Assembly (NCBI GenBank): GCA_963970005.1 | Contig: CAXAMN010021363.1 | Location: 723,427-787,426 of the forward strand | Direction: 5' to 3' | Length of the DNA: 64,000 nt | Origin: Durusdinium trenchii | Taxonomy: Eukaryota; Sar; Dinophyceae; Suessiales; Symbiodiniaceae | Shown here: piece after piece, positions 12,201 through 23,159 of the stretch | Layout: every line of letters starts with the position of its first letter | Numbering within the stretch: position 1 is the stretch's first letter | Notes under the pieces: generated by a model | Told to the model about the DNA's origin: nothing | The model's database searches: none | What the model saw: the letters and a program-made list of their open reading frames with translations, nothing else | Position numbers and translations under genes: made by a program

Positions 12201-13074
12201 GTGCGCACCTTGTCTGAACCGGGCAGGAGATTTGGATACTCGTGGCTGTCCAGCAGGATGTCACTGGAGTGGAACCAGATTCACTGCCTTCAAGCGACGC
12301 CTTGCTGTCCAAGGCCACTGCCGCGGGACGGGGTGATCCTCACCAGTTCGATTGGGTTTTTCCAAGGTGGCTGGCCGCATCCTGCGGAGGCTGCTGAAAT
12401 ATGCAACTGAAATTGGCATTGCCAGCCTCATTGAGGCAAAAAGCAGAGGCAAGTTTTGGGTGGCTTCTTCTTCTTCTTCGTCTTTTTCTCTCTTTTTTGT
12501 GTGTAGACCAACCAGATTGCAGACTTGTAGGTGCCACAGCAGCATGAGTAAAACATGATTTGCAAAGCTGCCGACACTGTGGAAGCCGCAGGCTGTGGGA
12601 TGTGCCCCCCTCGTGGCCAGGTGGGGCAAACGGATACCTTTTTTCATGTCTTGCTTTCCATTGAAGGACCGGGTGTGTTCCGATGAGATGACTTCACCTT
12701 GTGCGGACCCAGGTTGGCATGCAATTGCTTTCTGATGTGATCTGGAAAAGTGGTGATCCTTTGGGGTTGCTTTGGCCAGCAATACGGTATTAGGTACGCA
12801 GGGATCTACTATGACAGGAGTTTTTTCACTTATTTTGCTTGTCCAGTGCTCAAGTTCTGGATACATTAGACTTCGATAGATTGCGCTGCTATCCAAGCAT
12901 GAGCAGAAGATACGATGCTAGGTGACCTTCTTGGCTACTTCATCAAGTCCGAAATTATCTGACATTCTTTTACTCCCCCAAAAGATCCAAAAAGTCTACT
13001 TGCTTGCTTTTCTGGTGGTGGTGTCCTGGTCTTGGTTGGTGGTTTCTGGGTATTGTTCTGGTGGTGTCAGATGG

Positions 13075-13177
13075 ACCATCGTGCCTTCTTCGTGTCGTGG
13101 GCACTCAGACGTAGGCATTCTGGCCCGGAGGCTGGTTGAAGATCTGGCTGCTCTCGAGCAGTTTTGGGTTCATGACC
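13075..13177 (+). CDS. Possible exon with GTGAGT donor, unknown product
   Basis: The frame reads VGILARRLVEDLAALEQFWVHD and is followed at 13178 by GTGAGT, a consensus 5' splice site. The helix-like Leu/Ala pattern could belong to the PPR fragment that follows, but no PPR signature is clear. The acceptor is not located. Confidence 0.25.
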
Positions 13178-13213
13178 TTGTGAGTTTTCTCTATAGTCAC
13201 TATACCTTTGCAC

Positions 13214-13690
13214 CATGTCTTCAATTCTTCGCTACACCATGAAGATTTCTGCATCCAGCTGGAGCGAGGCCCTTGCATATCCTTGCATCATTTTTTGCAA
13301 CACCAGACTGAATACATTGAGCCGGGGTATATGAATGGTGGCAGCTGGCCTGGGTTTCAAGAAGAGGCTTACGTCCAGAGCTTCTCACTTGGAACACTGC
13401 TGCCACAGCACGTGTCAAATCCGATCAGTGGCAAAGGACGCTTTGCTTGCTTAGGGGAACCAGGGGCGATGCCTTTGCTAGGAGTCGATGCCTGTGGAAC
13501 GAACATGGCAGTGGGCACTGCATTTTATGGGTCATGCTGGCATTCAGTCCAACCTTAACCTTATCACGGTCAATGCTGCTCTAGATGCTTGTGCCAAAGA
13601 TGCAAGTTGGCAACAGGCAAGTTTTTCCGGAAGTCATGCACTGCAAGCTGATGTGAGTACTTACAACACCTTGAGCTTTGCATTCGAGCA
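13214..13690 (+). CDS. PPR gene fragment (about 1-2 repeats)
   Basis: The frame from about 13484 reads WQWALHFM, then LITVNAALDACAKDASWQQ, the dinoflagellate-style PPR pattern (YNAALSAC-x-K-x-x-x-W-x-x-A). It is followed at CAACAG|GCAAGT by an ideal GC donor with AG|G. About 25 bp further on, DVSTYNTLS is the start of a next repeat. An ATG in good context at 13214 opens a short frame ending SASSWSEALAY, also PPR-like. The pieces are in different frames, so this is either a small gene with several introns or a decayed PPR fragment. PPR proteins bind RNA, mostly in mitochondria and plastids. It is separate from the larger PPR gene 14 kb downstream. Confidence 0.45.
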
Positions 13691-14349
13691 GGCCCTTTGT
13701 GGACACCCCCACTCCACATCCAACATAGCGTAGATGGCCAACCCATCCCAAAACTCAGACTGGAAGTTGACTGGAAGATCTCCTAATTAGGCTCAAGCAT
13801 TTGTCGCTTGACCAGCTAGGAGAAACCAGAACCATTTACTGTATATAATTGGAGGGAACGGGGGAAGTGACATGGGCCATCGCCTGGTCAGCGCCAAGGC
13901 GTGGTGGACCACCAGGTCAATAGATGGCATGCGAGCTCCGCAAAGATGGTTGTGATTTTTGGTGGGTGTTCTAAGCTCCGTGTAAGGCTTGCTGCAACCC
14001 TAAGCTTGCCAGAAGTGTGTGTGTGTATATATATATATACATAGTTTGTTTTCATGACCGCTGGGCACTTAGATTTTGAAGACTTGTACCACACATAAAT
14101 GAGCACTCGGAGGGGTAGAAGTAGAACTTGGCAAAAACATAGTCGTAAGCTCACCGTTGGTCACCGTAAAAACAGCGTGCCCGGAAACCAGCTCTAAAAA
14201 CTGGCGAGCCAGAACTGTCCCACGAAACCTGACGGAGCCCACGGAGGTGAATGCGTGCGCATAACAAACGTTGTTTGACATTTTTGCTGGACACTTTTCT
14301 GCGGTACTCTTCCAAAAGGACGCTCTTGTGCCACACACACACACACACT

Positions 14350-14625
14350 CTTAGATCATGGCTCGCAAGAACTGTAGCAGTTTTGAACTCCAGTGCATTA
14401 GCCCTTTAGATGAATACTTAGCGCTTGACTTGAGGGAACGGCAAGAGTGGCAGGGTCGGTCGAACAGAATGTTTCAACAAAACGCCCTAGCCCTTTGGAG
14501 TGAATAAAACAATTCCTGCAGGTACGTCCAGAAAACCTCCTTTCTGGATATCGCGACCAAACTATCACTGCCTCCCTGCATACTGAACAAGAGCGCCATT
14601 CCTTTGAAGCAGGAGATGACACACT
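14350..14625. repeat. Duplicated unit D1, copy a
   Basis: It starts CTTAGATCATGGCTCGC and ends GAAGCAGGAGATGACACAC. It matches 15273-15595 along its whole length with small differences (for example GAACTGTAG against GGCTGTAG), plus about 45 extra bases in the second copy. It contains the TGAATACTTAG word typical of this block. Confidence 0.85.
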
Positions 14626-14641
14626 CACACACACACACACG

Positions 14642-14900
14642 ATGCCGAATTCGGCGCTCCGGGGGAAAAATGGCGGGCACTTGATTGAAAAACTGGGTTA
14701 CAAACTTGAAAAGCCTCTAGAACGAAGAAACGCAAAGAAAAAGAAACGACAGCAGGAAGGAAAGAAAGCGGGGGGGTGGGTGCAGGAAGGAAAGGGGGTA
14801 CAGGGGTGTGTGTGGGGTGGGGTGGGGTGACCAGCTCGGGCCCGAAGGCATTTGACCAGAAGGCCGAAATCGGCGCTCCCTTGACTAAAAAACATCAGTT
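14642..14900. repeat. GGCGC-box repeats with purine-rich arms
   Basis: GCCGAATTCGGC (14643-14654) is a perfect 12-bp palindrome followed by GCTCC. GAAATCGGCGCTCCC recurs near 14865. Each is followed tens of bases later by AAAAGCCT.TAGAA and an A/G-rich stretch. Related boxes occur at 16098-16112 and 16156-16170. Confidence 0.6.
14803..14827 (+). other. G-quadruplex motif
   Basis: Four GGGG runs are separated by loops of 7, 1 and 1 bases, the standard G4 pattern. It sits at the end of a longer G-rich stretch from 14770. Confidence 0.65.
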
Positions 14901-15272
14901 GCGCATAAAAAGCCTTTAGAAACAAAGAAAGACCTAGAAAGCGAAGAGAAACCGAAGGAAGAAACGCAAGACAGCAAGGAATACTTAGGCGCTTGTATGT
15001 ACAATGAATACTTAGCCGCTCCTATGTACAACGAATACTTAGCCGCATGGCATGTCATTCTTTGAAGGTTGTCAGTGAGCCCTGACGCTGATGAGGGCTC
15101 CTCTTTGTCCCTGTCAGCGGCATTCGATCAGCAATCCTAAGCAAGAACGAATTGTCAGTCGGGAGCAATCCGAAAGGAGAACTTCTGTGGGAAGCCCCCT
15201 TAAGGGTATATGCTCAACGCGCCCTCGATGGGATCACGCAGCATACCGCAGTGGGACGATGCTGCGAATCAC

Positions 15273-15595
15273 ACTTAGATCATGGCTCGCAAGGGCTGTA
15301 GCAGTTTTGAACTCCAGTGCATTAACCCTTTAGATGAATAATACTTAGCGCTTGACTTGAGGGAACGGCAAGAGTGGCGGGGTCGGTCGAACAGAATGTT
15401 TCAAAAAAACGCCCTAGCCCTTTAGAGTGAATTAAAGAAATCCTGCAGGTACGTCCAGAAAGCCTCCTTTTCTGGATATCACCACCAAACTGTCACTGTC
15501 TTCATTGGGCAGTGAGTGATAGTGGTCCACTGCCCCGCATACGGTACAAGTGTGGTCATTCCTTTGTTCCTTTGAAGCAGGAGGTGACACACACT
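15273..15595. repeat. Duplicated unit D1, copy b
   Basis: Second copy of the 14350-14625 unit, in direct orientation about 0.65 kb downstream of it. It ends GAAGCAGGAGGTGACACACAC, running straight into unit D2 copy a. Confidence 0.85.
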
Positions 15596-16095
15596 CTGAC
15601 AATTGTATTCAGTTAACTCAGTTCCCTAAGGAAAAGAATGGCCCAACGGAATGGCGAAAGGTCCGAGCAAGTTGAAGGTGTTTTAACAAAAGTTGACGCG
15701 TGACTGCAGAAAACTAGTTACTGAATACTTAGCAGACCTAGGAAAGGAAAGAGTGAACCGAAAGGCGAAAAGTCCGGGTACTTGAAGGTGTTTTAACAAA
15801 GGTTGACGCATGACTGCAGAAAACTAGTTACTGATTACTTAGCCGTGCAAGGAAACCTGTTTTGGGGGATATCATGCGAAGAACCAACATGGAAACAAAC
15901 CAACAGCGGCAAGGGGAACCAGTGGAGTCATTGCGTTTGATGCAGGTACACAGTGGAGCGTCCTCCACTGCTTCAGCACCAACCGATACCCTCTTCGTTG
16001 GACGGGTAGTATCGGTGGTGACCCGTCCCCCTGCATTCAAAACTCTTAGTTCCAGAGGTTAGAGGTGGAACCCTTAGATACAGGGGGTGACGCAC
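15594..16095. repeat. Duplicated unit D2, copy a
   Basis: About 500 bp, repeated at 16744-17241 at high identity. It runs from CACTCTGACAATTGTATTC to CAGGGGGTGACGCACAC. Inside it, a roughly 100-bp segment (AAGTTGAAGGTGTTTTAACAAA ... GACTGCAGAAAACTAG in part) is itself repeated once, near 15670 and 15780. A 66-codon frame (15862-16062) is preserved in both copies. Confidence 0.9.
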
Positions 16096-16159
16096 ACAAA
16101 CCGCCGATTCCGGCGCAAGTGTGTAGAACGTTGGAAGTGGAACTTTGTACAGAAAGCGC

Positions 16160-16743
16160 CAATATTGGCGCTGCGAAAAACTAATAGCCACCTAAAAAGC
16201 CTTAGAAAAACAGACAAAGCAAACAAAACAAAAGCAGACTAAGAGGGCAAGAAAGAAAGATAGGGGTAGTTACGAGGCCCACTTAGTTAAACGAAAGTAG
16301 AACGCGAGCGGGACATTTGTCTTAAACCGCCCGGGTAGCTAGCAATAGGCTAGGAGAAACAGAAGGAAAGGCACCAACGCACAAGTGTGTTGAGTGCGAT
16401 TTCCTTCTGTTTCCCGAGTAGCGGGTGGGGTAGCGACGGAGGCCCAGGGGTAGGGAGGGGGAAAAATGCACGATTAATTCGTCCGGCCTGTGACTACTTA
16501 GCAGCACATGCACATGTGAATACTTAGCCGTCAAAACATCTCAAAAATGCAAGTGTTTCAAAGCCGTCAGTTCCCGTGGTAAGGCCCGGCGGCCATGGTG
16601 GCAGTTGATTCAGTGGGTGTGTCGATGATTTCCAGTGGAATTCCGGTGGAAGGTGGCACGTTGTGTTGGGTGATTCCCGATGCAAAACGGCGCCCCAATG
16701 ATGGGGATCACACTCAGCACCCGAGTGGGACGGCTGAGCGAAA
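16160..16743. other. Spacer between D2 copies, no gene
   Basis: It holds one more GGCGCT box, an A-rich stretch and single-copy-looking DNA with CTTAGC words. No coding or RNA gene was recognised. Confidence 0.45.
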
Positions 16744-17241
16744 CACACTCTAACAATTGTATTCAGTTAACTCAGTTCCCCAAGGAAAGGAATGGCTCAA
16801 CGGAATGGCGAAAGGTCCGAGCAAGTTGAAGGTGTTTTAACAAAAGTTGACGCGTGACTGCAGAAAACTAGTTACTGAATACAAGGAAAGAGTGAACCGA
16901 AAGGCGAAAAGTCCGGGTACTTGAAGGTGTTTTAACAAAGGTTGACGCGTGACTGCAGAAAACTAGTTCCTGATTACTTAGCCGTGCAAGGAAACCTGTT
17001 TTGGGGGATCTCATGCGAAGAACCAACATGGAAACAAACCAACAGCGGCAAGGGGAACCAGTGGAGTCATTGCGTTTGATGCAGGTACACAGTGGAGCGT
17101 CCTCCACTGCTTCAGCACCAACCGATACCCTCTTCGTTGGACGGGTAGTATCGGTGGTGACCCGTCCCCCTGCATTCAAAACTCTTAGTTCCAGAGGTTA
17201 GAGGTGGAACCCTTAGATACAGGGGGTGACACACACACACA
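16744..17241. repeat. Duplicated unit D2, copy b
   Basis: Direct copy of 15594-16095. It lacks about 15 bp present in copy a at 15727-15741 and keeps the same internal duplication and the 66-codon frame (17001-17201) with one amino-acid change (I to L). It ends in a longer CA tract (17227-17245). Confidence 0.9.
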
Positions 17242-17590
17242 CACATGTGGGACACTCGTGCGCGACACTCTTGCTGACCACTGTGTAGGACACTGATCTG
17301 GAGCCCTTTTCGGGGAAAATCTTGTGGCACACTCTAGGGCCCTCTTGTAAGGCACTTGCAGAGCGCTCTTGTGGGACACTCTTGTAGAGCGCTCAATGTG
17401 GGGCGCGACATTCTTGTGGGGCATTCTTGCGGTGCACTTTTGTAGGCCACTGTTGCCCAATCTTTCGGCGCACCTTGTGAGACACTCTTGGGGGGGGGCC
17501 TTTGAGGGGCACTCTGATAGCTGCGGTTTGTGCGACACCTTGGATAATTTCTTGTGTGGGTCACTCTTGTGGGATATTTTTGTAAAGCAC
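17242..17590. repeat. Degenerate minisatellite, TGTGGGACACTCTTG type
   Basis: About twenty loosely kept 15-18 bp units built on GACACTCTTGT(A/G)GG. Translation gives artefact peptides rich in Cys, Pro, Thr and Lys on the - strand. The same family recurs in inverted orientation at 22830-23060. Confidence 0.75.
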
Positions 17591-17875
17591 TTCAAAAGTC
17601 AAACGTAGAACTCTCCAAAACCAGCTTCGGAATCCAACCCCCCCGAAAGCACAGCCGCTGACATGCCAATCCCAATGGCAAAGCAACATTGACCTGTACC
17701 CAACATCACCAACTCACGCTTCCCTGCGCCTGCCATGAAAACCGCACCTGTGTTGGAATTTGAGGCTGCCCACTGCGCAAGCATTGGAGTGGCTTGGCCT
17801 TGAGGAATGGTTGCCTTTGAGTTTTCACCTTTGGGAAATTTGAACGTTTTACCTCCAAAGAAGTGTTCTTTTGTC

Positions 17876-18012
17876 AGCTACTAGTAACAAGTGCATTACT
17901 ACTAGTAACAAGAAGCTACTAGTAGCGATGCACTTGTTACTAGTAGTTTCTAGGTACTAGTAGTAATGCCCTTGTTACCAGTTGCGATGCCCTTGTTACT
18001 AGTAGTGATGAC
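17876..18012. repeat. CTACTAG modular repeat, cluster 3
   Basis: At least six CTACTAGTAG or TTACTAGTAG cores in about 135 bp, joined by TAACAAGTGCATTA, TAACAAGAAG, CGATGCACTTG, TAATGCCCTTG and CGATGCCCTTG words. Both word orientations are present. Confidence 0.8.
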
Positions 18013-20300
18013 CGGTGAGGTTAATACCTTCAGAGTTTGTCCATTTGGCTTTCCAAGCGCCGCCTGCCTTGCCCGAAGGGAAGGAGCCTCGGCACCGAAT
18101 CTGGATAACTGGGGGTTAACCCATCAAAGGTTTTTTGACGCCAAACCATGTTGCGAATTTACCACTGTATTATCTACATTGAAGTGGACTCCATTGTTCT
18201 TGGAAATTGCTAGGGAACCGCTGGGGTGCCCAAGTTTTGCAAGGCCAGCAAAGTGCTGATTTGGCCCTTCGTGGTTTGCTCAACTGCTGCATCTTGTCAG
18301 CGAGAGGAGGATGTCCTGTGGCATTAACACAGAGATTCAGAACAGTTTTTTGCTCCAGACTTCCAGATTTGACTGAGTGTGCTTCTTGCTTGTTCTCTCC
18401 AACGTTTGAGGTTGCTGTGCTGCTGCTTCTTCTCCAGCGGAAGCGGGCACATGCTGCAAGATGACGTCCAAAGAAGCACCTGGCATTGACTTCGGCTGGG
18501 TTGCGGGGACTGGGGTGGAACCATTCTCCATTGTGCTGAGCCTTTTCGCTTGAAAGAACCATTGAAATTGCATTGCCAATTCGCACGCGCCGCAAGAGCC
18601 ATTGGCGTGACAGCATCGTTTTGAATCCCTCATGAGACTCACAGTGTGTCACACAGGGCAAGTTTTGTCGCTGCACAAGTCAATCCAAGCTTTGTCAAAG
18701 ACCATCCTTTTCCGGGGACACAGAAGCCTGCCATCGGTGTTGGTCGAGGTCTCATCATGTCTCCTCAATGTTTCTAAGACTTGAGACGAATGTGTGTGGG
18801 AGCCATGGTCGACGAGCCTGTGGCAGCCTCACGGCTTCCCGCAGTTGTCAAGTCATTATAAGTATTTTCCGGCAGTCTTGACATTTCAGGACGTCTTCCA
18901 CACAGCCCTCAGGCGGCACTTTGCGGAGGCTTCAGAGTTTGGAACGAAGTAGACTGACAGGTCCGGTTGGGTTCCCATGACATAGAGGACTCTGAGAAGA
19001 TATGTTCAAAAAGAGGATGTATGGAGTATTCAAGCTACACTTTTGGGTTTCATATCCTGGAGGTTGTTTCTTTTGGGACCCTAAACGATTTGGCCTTCAG
19101 ACACGAAGACAGGCTGGCTTTGTCGCCAAGCTTCCAAGCTCGAGGCAGCAACCTTTGGCGTGCAAAGGACATTGCGTTGTGTTGATGTGAATGAAAATGG
19201 ATGAACACGGAGATTTGTCTCAGCTTGACGTTGCCAATGGTTGTCATTTGTGCTTTGGCACGAGAGAGAACACAAGGAGAATCTGCACTTGCAGGCCTGG
19301 CTCCGTGCATTTCTTGGTTCTTGTGCAGCGCATGGAACAAGGAGTACGGAAGCTCAAGAGTGGAAAAGTCCACTTCACAGGGTTGCAACATCCTTTCCCA
19401 CAGTTTTTTCAGCCTAAAACACAGTTTTTTTTTCAAGTTTCAATGGTGTCTTCTTACCCATTTTTTTTGTAAAGCGGGGCTTTTGGCAACAATGGCAGTT
19501 GCTAGAGGACTGATGTCCGGGCTGGAGCGGCTTCCCTGTCCCACATCTTCCGTTTGCTTTAACTCTGGTTTAATGGCCGCACGCATGGACATTCAGAATG
19601 AGTAATGCTGACCATGAACCATCCCGAAGCATTCGCTTGAGAACCATTGCGATTCAGCTTGCAACTTCCTTGAAGCGTTGGTCGTTCAGGTTTGCATCGA
19701 GGTTACGGACTGCGAGCAGGGACTCTTTCGGGATCGTTTAGACGCCGCGAAGTTGCAGCAACTTCGGCAAGATGCAGGTGTGCAAATGATTGATCACCGC
19801 TTGATGGACATGTCTTTTTGATCATTGTTTTGCGCCCGCCTGTGTTCAGCACTCTTATCACATCAGCTGAGCTCAGCTGCAGGGATGGCCGAATTTGCTT
19901 GGCCGACCTTTCTGCGGTTGCTGGCGCAAGCACTGCGTGGCGAGGTGAGAAGACCTATTGGTCTCTGAATTCAACCCGTGCTGTGACCGGAAACTCCATG
20001 ACATCAGGGCTGGAATGATGGCTGGAGAGTCACTGGGGCCAGGATGGATGCAGCACCACTGCAGTAGTGATGGGTGGTGGTCCCCCAAAGTGCTGACCTC
20101 AACTGTCATGGCAACTGACCCTACTTTGGGCCTTGAAACTTTTGTTTGTGCCATGTGCCATCCAGTGGCCATGGTATGCCCGGGTGACCAAGGCTTCAAT
20201 TGGAGTTCCGATTTCGCCTGCAATCGGCTGTACTTCTGGCACGCATGCAAATGGAGGTTTCGTTCCCCATGATGCTGTTGGATGACCAGTTGATGTTATA
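18013..20300. other. No gene recognised
   Basis: Open frames of up to 168 codons (18170-18676, - strand) overlap others on the opposite strand and carry no family motif. No tandem repeat or RNA gene was seen. Confidence 0.4.
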
Positions 20301-20312
20301 TTTCTTGCTCAG

Positions 20313-20421
20313 GCTGCAGCGTCGCTGCCCAGCATTTCACCTGAAGCGCAAGAGTTTCTAAAGGACTGGGTTTGCAGAGTTGGTGCTTCTTCCATGCACG
20401 ATGGGCCACATGTTGCGGCTT
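20313..20421 (+). CDS. Possible exon, unknown product
   Basis: It is bracketed by a strong acceptor (TATTTCTTGCTCAG|GCTGC) and a GTGAGT donor at 20422. The frame reads AAASLPSISPEAQEFLKDWV and CRVGASSMHDGPHVAA. The acceptor follows the AG|G rule of the PPR gene; the donor does not. No domain was recognised. Confidence 0.3.
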
Positions 20422-20463
20422 GTGAGTTTTGGGTCATTTGCAATGATTCTTGTTGAGTTCTGT

Positions 20464-20700
20464 CAGCGTTGCGAGCTGTGAGTTTTGGAGGAGTTGCGCG
20501 GTTTCTTCCTCGGTGCCTTGGACGCCGCAGCAAGCGCAGCGTGCACGGCTGGTGCCACAGGCACCGCTACGACCAGCATGGCTGCAGTTGCGTCGCCTGT
20601 GCCAACGCGGGGCGAGCTGCTGCTCACGCCGCCGCGGGCGGTGAGTGCCCCAGCAGTGCTTGGGCAGGTGCAACTTGGCCAATTCTTTGGAGAAGCCGCA
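20464..20700 (+). CDS. Possible Ala-rich exon, unknown product
   Basis: A GC-rich island, open in all three + frames. The most protein-like frame reads RGFFLGALDAAASAACTAG, then TPPRAVSAPAVLGQVQLGQ, and ends at GAAGCCGCA|GTGAGT. Because GC-rich DNA opens frames by chance, the correct frame cannot be fixed. It may pair with the 20313 exon. Confidence 0.25.
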
Positions 20701-20785
20701 GTGAGTTGTCCTTCGATGTTTTCATTCCCAAAATGCATGCAAAGGGTCCTCCGTAAAGAACGGCTGCCAAGGTCAACTCTCCAAC

Positions 20786-20877
20786 CATCATTATCATTAT
20801 GTCACATCACAATCATCGCAATCATCCTTGTCATCAACATCAACAACATCATCGTCATCACCATCACCATCACCATC

Positions 20878-20921
<44 letters not shown>

Positions 20922-20932
20922 CGTCATGTAGG
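20786..20932. repeat. (ATC)n / (CAT)n microsatellite
   Basis: An imperfect trinucleotide tract of about 145 bp, purest at 20860-20920. It yields artefact poly-His, poly-Ile and poly-Asp frames. Confidence 0.9.
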
Positions 20933-20974
20933 CGCAGATGCAGGTAATGCGCCTGCTCTGGCACACCTATATAT

Positions 20975-21105
20975 AGATGTACAGGTATGGAGATACAGCT
21001 GCTGAGATACAGGTGTAGAGATTCATGATACAGGTGTTGAGGCACAGGTGTTGAGGCATAGGTGTAGAGATAAAGGTGTTGACACAGAGGTGAAGACAGC
21101 TACAA
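20975..21105. repeat. Short minisatellite, CAGGTGTTGAG type
   Basis: Seven to eight 14-18 bp units around (A/C)AGGTGT(T/A)GAG(A/G).A.A. Confidence 0.6.
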
Positions 21106-21314
21106 AACTCACCTACACAACTACAACATTGGCCACTTTCTAATCTTCTAAGGTGGCGGGGTGGTCCGGCCGATGCTCGCGAAGCACGGAGACCGTGCGT
21201 GTCGGATGTGCAAAGCTGTGGTATTAAATGCGCAACTGCCTGGGCGTCGAGTGCTCAAGCGTGAAGTGAAGCACGAATTTTCGCCCCCGTCAGTGAACAG
21301 TTTGCGGGGATCGT

Positions 21315-21495
21315 GCGAGTCGAGTGCTCAAAGTGTGTAACAGTCTTCCAAAAACATGGCAGAAAGTGCCAAAGCGTGTAAGAGTCGCCGAAAATCATGG
21401 TGGAAGTGGCCAAAGTGTGTATATAACCGTCGCCGAAAAGGAAGATGGCAGTTGCCAAAGTGTGCAGCCAACCGTCGTCGAAAATGAAGGTGGGA
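21315..21495. repeat. About 42-bp tandem repeat, block 1
   Basis: Four units of CCAAAGTGTGTAAC, then CGTCG(C/T)CGAAAAT, then GAAGGTGGAAGTTG. The same unit forms block 2 at 22135-22475. Confidence 0.75.
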
Positions 21496-21544
21496 GTTGA
21501 TCGAAAACCCCGTGTAAGGAGTTTTATATGAAACAGCCTTTCAG

Positions 21545-21800
21545 ATGTTGTTAGAACCATCCGCGAAAGATTCGCGATGAGGTTCGCGAAAGTATCTTTT
21601 TTTCCGCGAAAGATTTATCGAAGGTCATCGCTTTCATTGTTTCCATTTCTACCGGACTGACAAAGAGCCAGTGGGCGGAAGTGTCCCCATATGTCACAGA
21701 CTAACGAACTGAAGCCTCAACATTTCCGTGCCCGGGGAAAGCACCAGTGAAATTTCGCGAAAGATCCGCGAAAGTTTCGCGAATGTGCCGCTAAAGTCCA
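21545..21800. repeat. TTCGCGAA-rich dispersed element, copy 1
   Basis: Clusters of CGCGAAAG(A/T) and TTCGCGAA at 21566-21625 and 21754-21785 flank a middle part with ATCGAAGGTC, GTGGGCGGAAGT.TCCCCA and GTCACAGACTAACG. The same order recurs at 41715-41985. A third, shorter cluster lies at 22040-22095. Confidence 0.7.
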
Positions 21801-22039
21801 GGTTCCCAGCTTGAGGCCCCCCAACATTCCCCAAGCTGCATCACCCTGTGTTGGTAGCTGACACGAGGATTGGGTTGAGTTGTGCCTGACTCTATATTGT
21901 CGCACAGATGCTGCAAGTGACCCTGAGTAGCTGTGGAAACGTTTAACCATCTACTGGGGTCATGCTGCAAGATGTCTCTCCCTATTTTGTGATACTATGA
22001 CATGTTCCGGCTCATGTTAGCTAGACATGGTTGTAGGAC

Positions 22040-22100
22040 CATGCTTCGCGATGAGGCCGCGAAAGATCCGCGAAAGATATCTTCTTTTCCGCGATGAATG
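22040..22100. repeat. CGCGAAAG cluster
   Basis: CTTCGCGATGAGG, CGCGAAAGATCCGCGAAAG and TTTTCCGCGATGA repeat the wording of 21560-21620 just before tandem block 2. Confidence 0.6.
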
Positions 22101-22134
22101 GCCATTCCAGGATGAAAGAATATTGATCAACCAC

Positions 22135-22475
22135 CAGGTGGGCGTTGCCAATCGTCTAATATGAAGGTGGAAGTTGTCAAAGTGCGTCACCGTCCTCAAG
22201 ACTGAAGGTGGGTTCGAAGTTGGCATAACTGTTGTCGAACATGAAGGTTGCCAAAGTGTGTAACCGTCATCGAGAATCAAGGTTGTCGGCTCCCAAAGTG
22301 TGTAAATGTCGTCGAAAACGAAGGTGGAAGTTGCCAAGGTGTGTAACTGTCGTCGAGACTCAAGGTGGAAGCTGCCAAGTGTGTAACTGTCGCCGAAAAT
22401 GATGGCGGAAGTTGCACATGTGTGTAACTGTTGTCGAAAATGAATGGGTGTTGCCAATGTGCGTAACTGTCGACA
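22135..22475. repeat. About 42-bp tandem repeat, block 2
   Basis: Eight or so degenerate units of the block 1 repeat in the same orientation, with some truncated units. Blocks 1 and 2 bracket the CGCGAAAG clusters. Confidence 0.75.
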
Positions 22476-22829
22476 ACGGTCCCCGGGCAAATTTAAGCAG
22501 CGAGCGAAAGCTGTGGCCTCAGCTGGCAAGTTTGTAGTTGTATAGTGCGGGAAGCACGCGTGTGGTACGGGAAACGAAGCAGCTTTGTGGAGGTGGCCTC
22601 AGAACTGGCAATTATTGTGGAACTGTATTGCTGAAGCAGCTTCTGGGCGCTGGGTGTGTGGCAAAGCGTGCGGCGTAATCACCTCTTTGATGTCGCTGAG
22701 CCATGGGGTTTTGCGTTGCTTCGGTGGAAAGTGTGTTAACCTGAGTCCGTGCCATTGGGGGAAGGAAAACACACTGGGGTAAACGTGGCGTGTCGCTGGT
22801 GAGCGGGATGATTGGTAGTTTCACAGCAG

Positions 22830-23060
22830 AGAGCCCTACAAGAGTGCCCCACAAGAATGTCTACAAGAGTGTCGCACAAGAGTGCCCTACAGTGACCCGT
22901 GACAAGAGTGGCGTCGCAACTGTCTTACAAATGTCAAACAAGAGTGCCTAACAGAGAGCGTCACGCAAGGGTGTCCTTCAAGTGTGTTTGACAAGAGTGT
23001 CCCACAAGGGTGTCCCACAACACTGTCCTACAAGAGTGTCCTCCTGGAGTGTTGTGCATG
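22830..23060. repeat. Degenerate minisatellite, CTACAAGAGTGTCCC type
   Basis: About thirteen units on CAAGAGTG(T/C)CC(C/T)ACA, the reverse complement of the 17242-17590 family. Confidence 0.75.
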
Positions 23061-23159
23061 AGTCCACCACAGGCCCAACAAGTACATCTTGAGACTATCA
23101 AATATACTTTATCTTGGCCCACTAGAACCATTGTGCTCATCATCAGTAAATACCATTTT

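Noticed and set aside
12261-12896. 211-codon - strand frame
   Set aside because: Includes a Lys/Glu run caused by a TTC microsatellite; no motif, and competing + strand frames have no better support.
15862-17201. The two 66-codon frames as real genes
   Set aside because: Both sit inside duplicated repeat units and begin at TTG; conservation may only reflect recent duplication.
20797-21045. Poly-Asp / poly-His / poly-Ile frames
   Set aside because: Translation of the (ATC)n tract.
17242-23060. CRISPR-like arrays
   Set aside because: The repeats are degenerate and have no uniform spacers, and the genome is eukaryotic.
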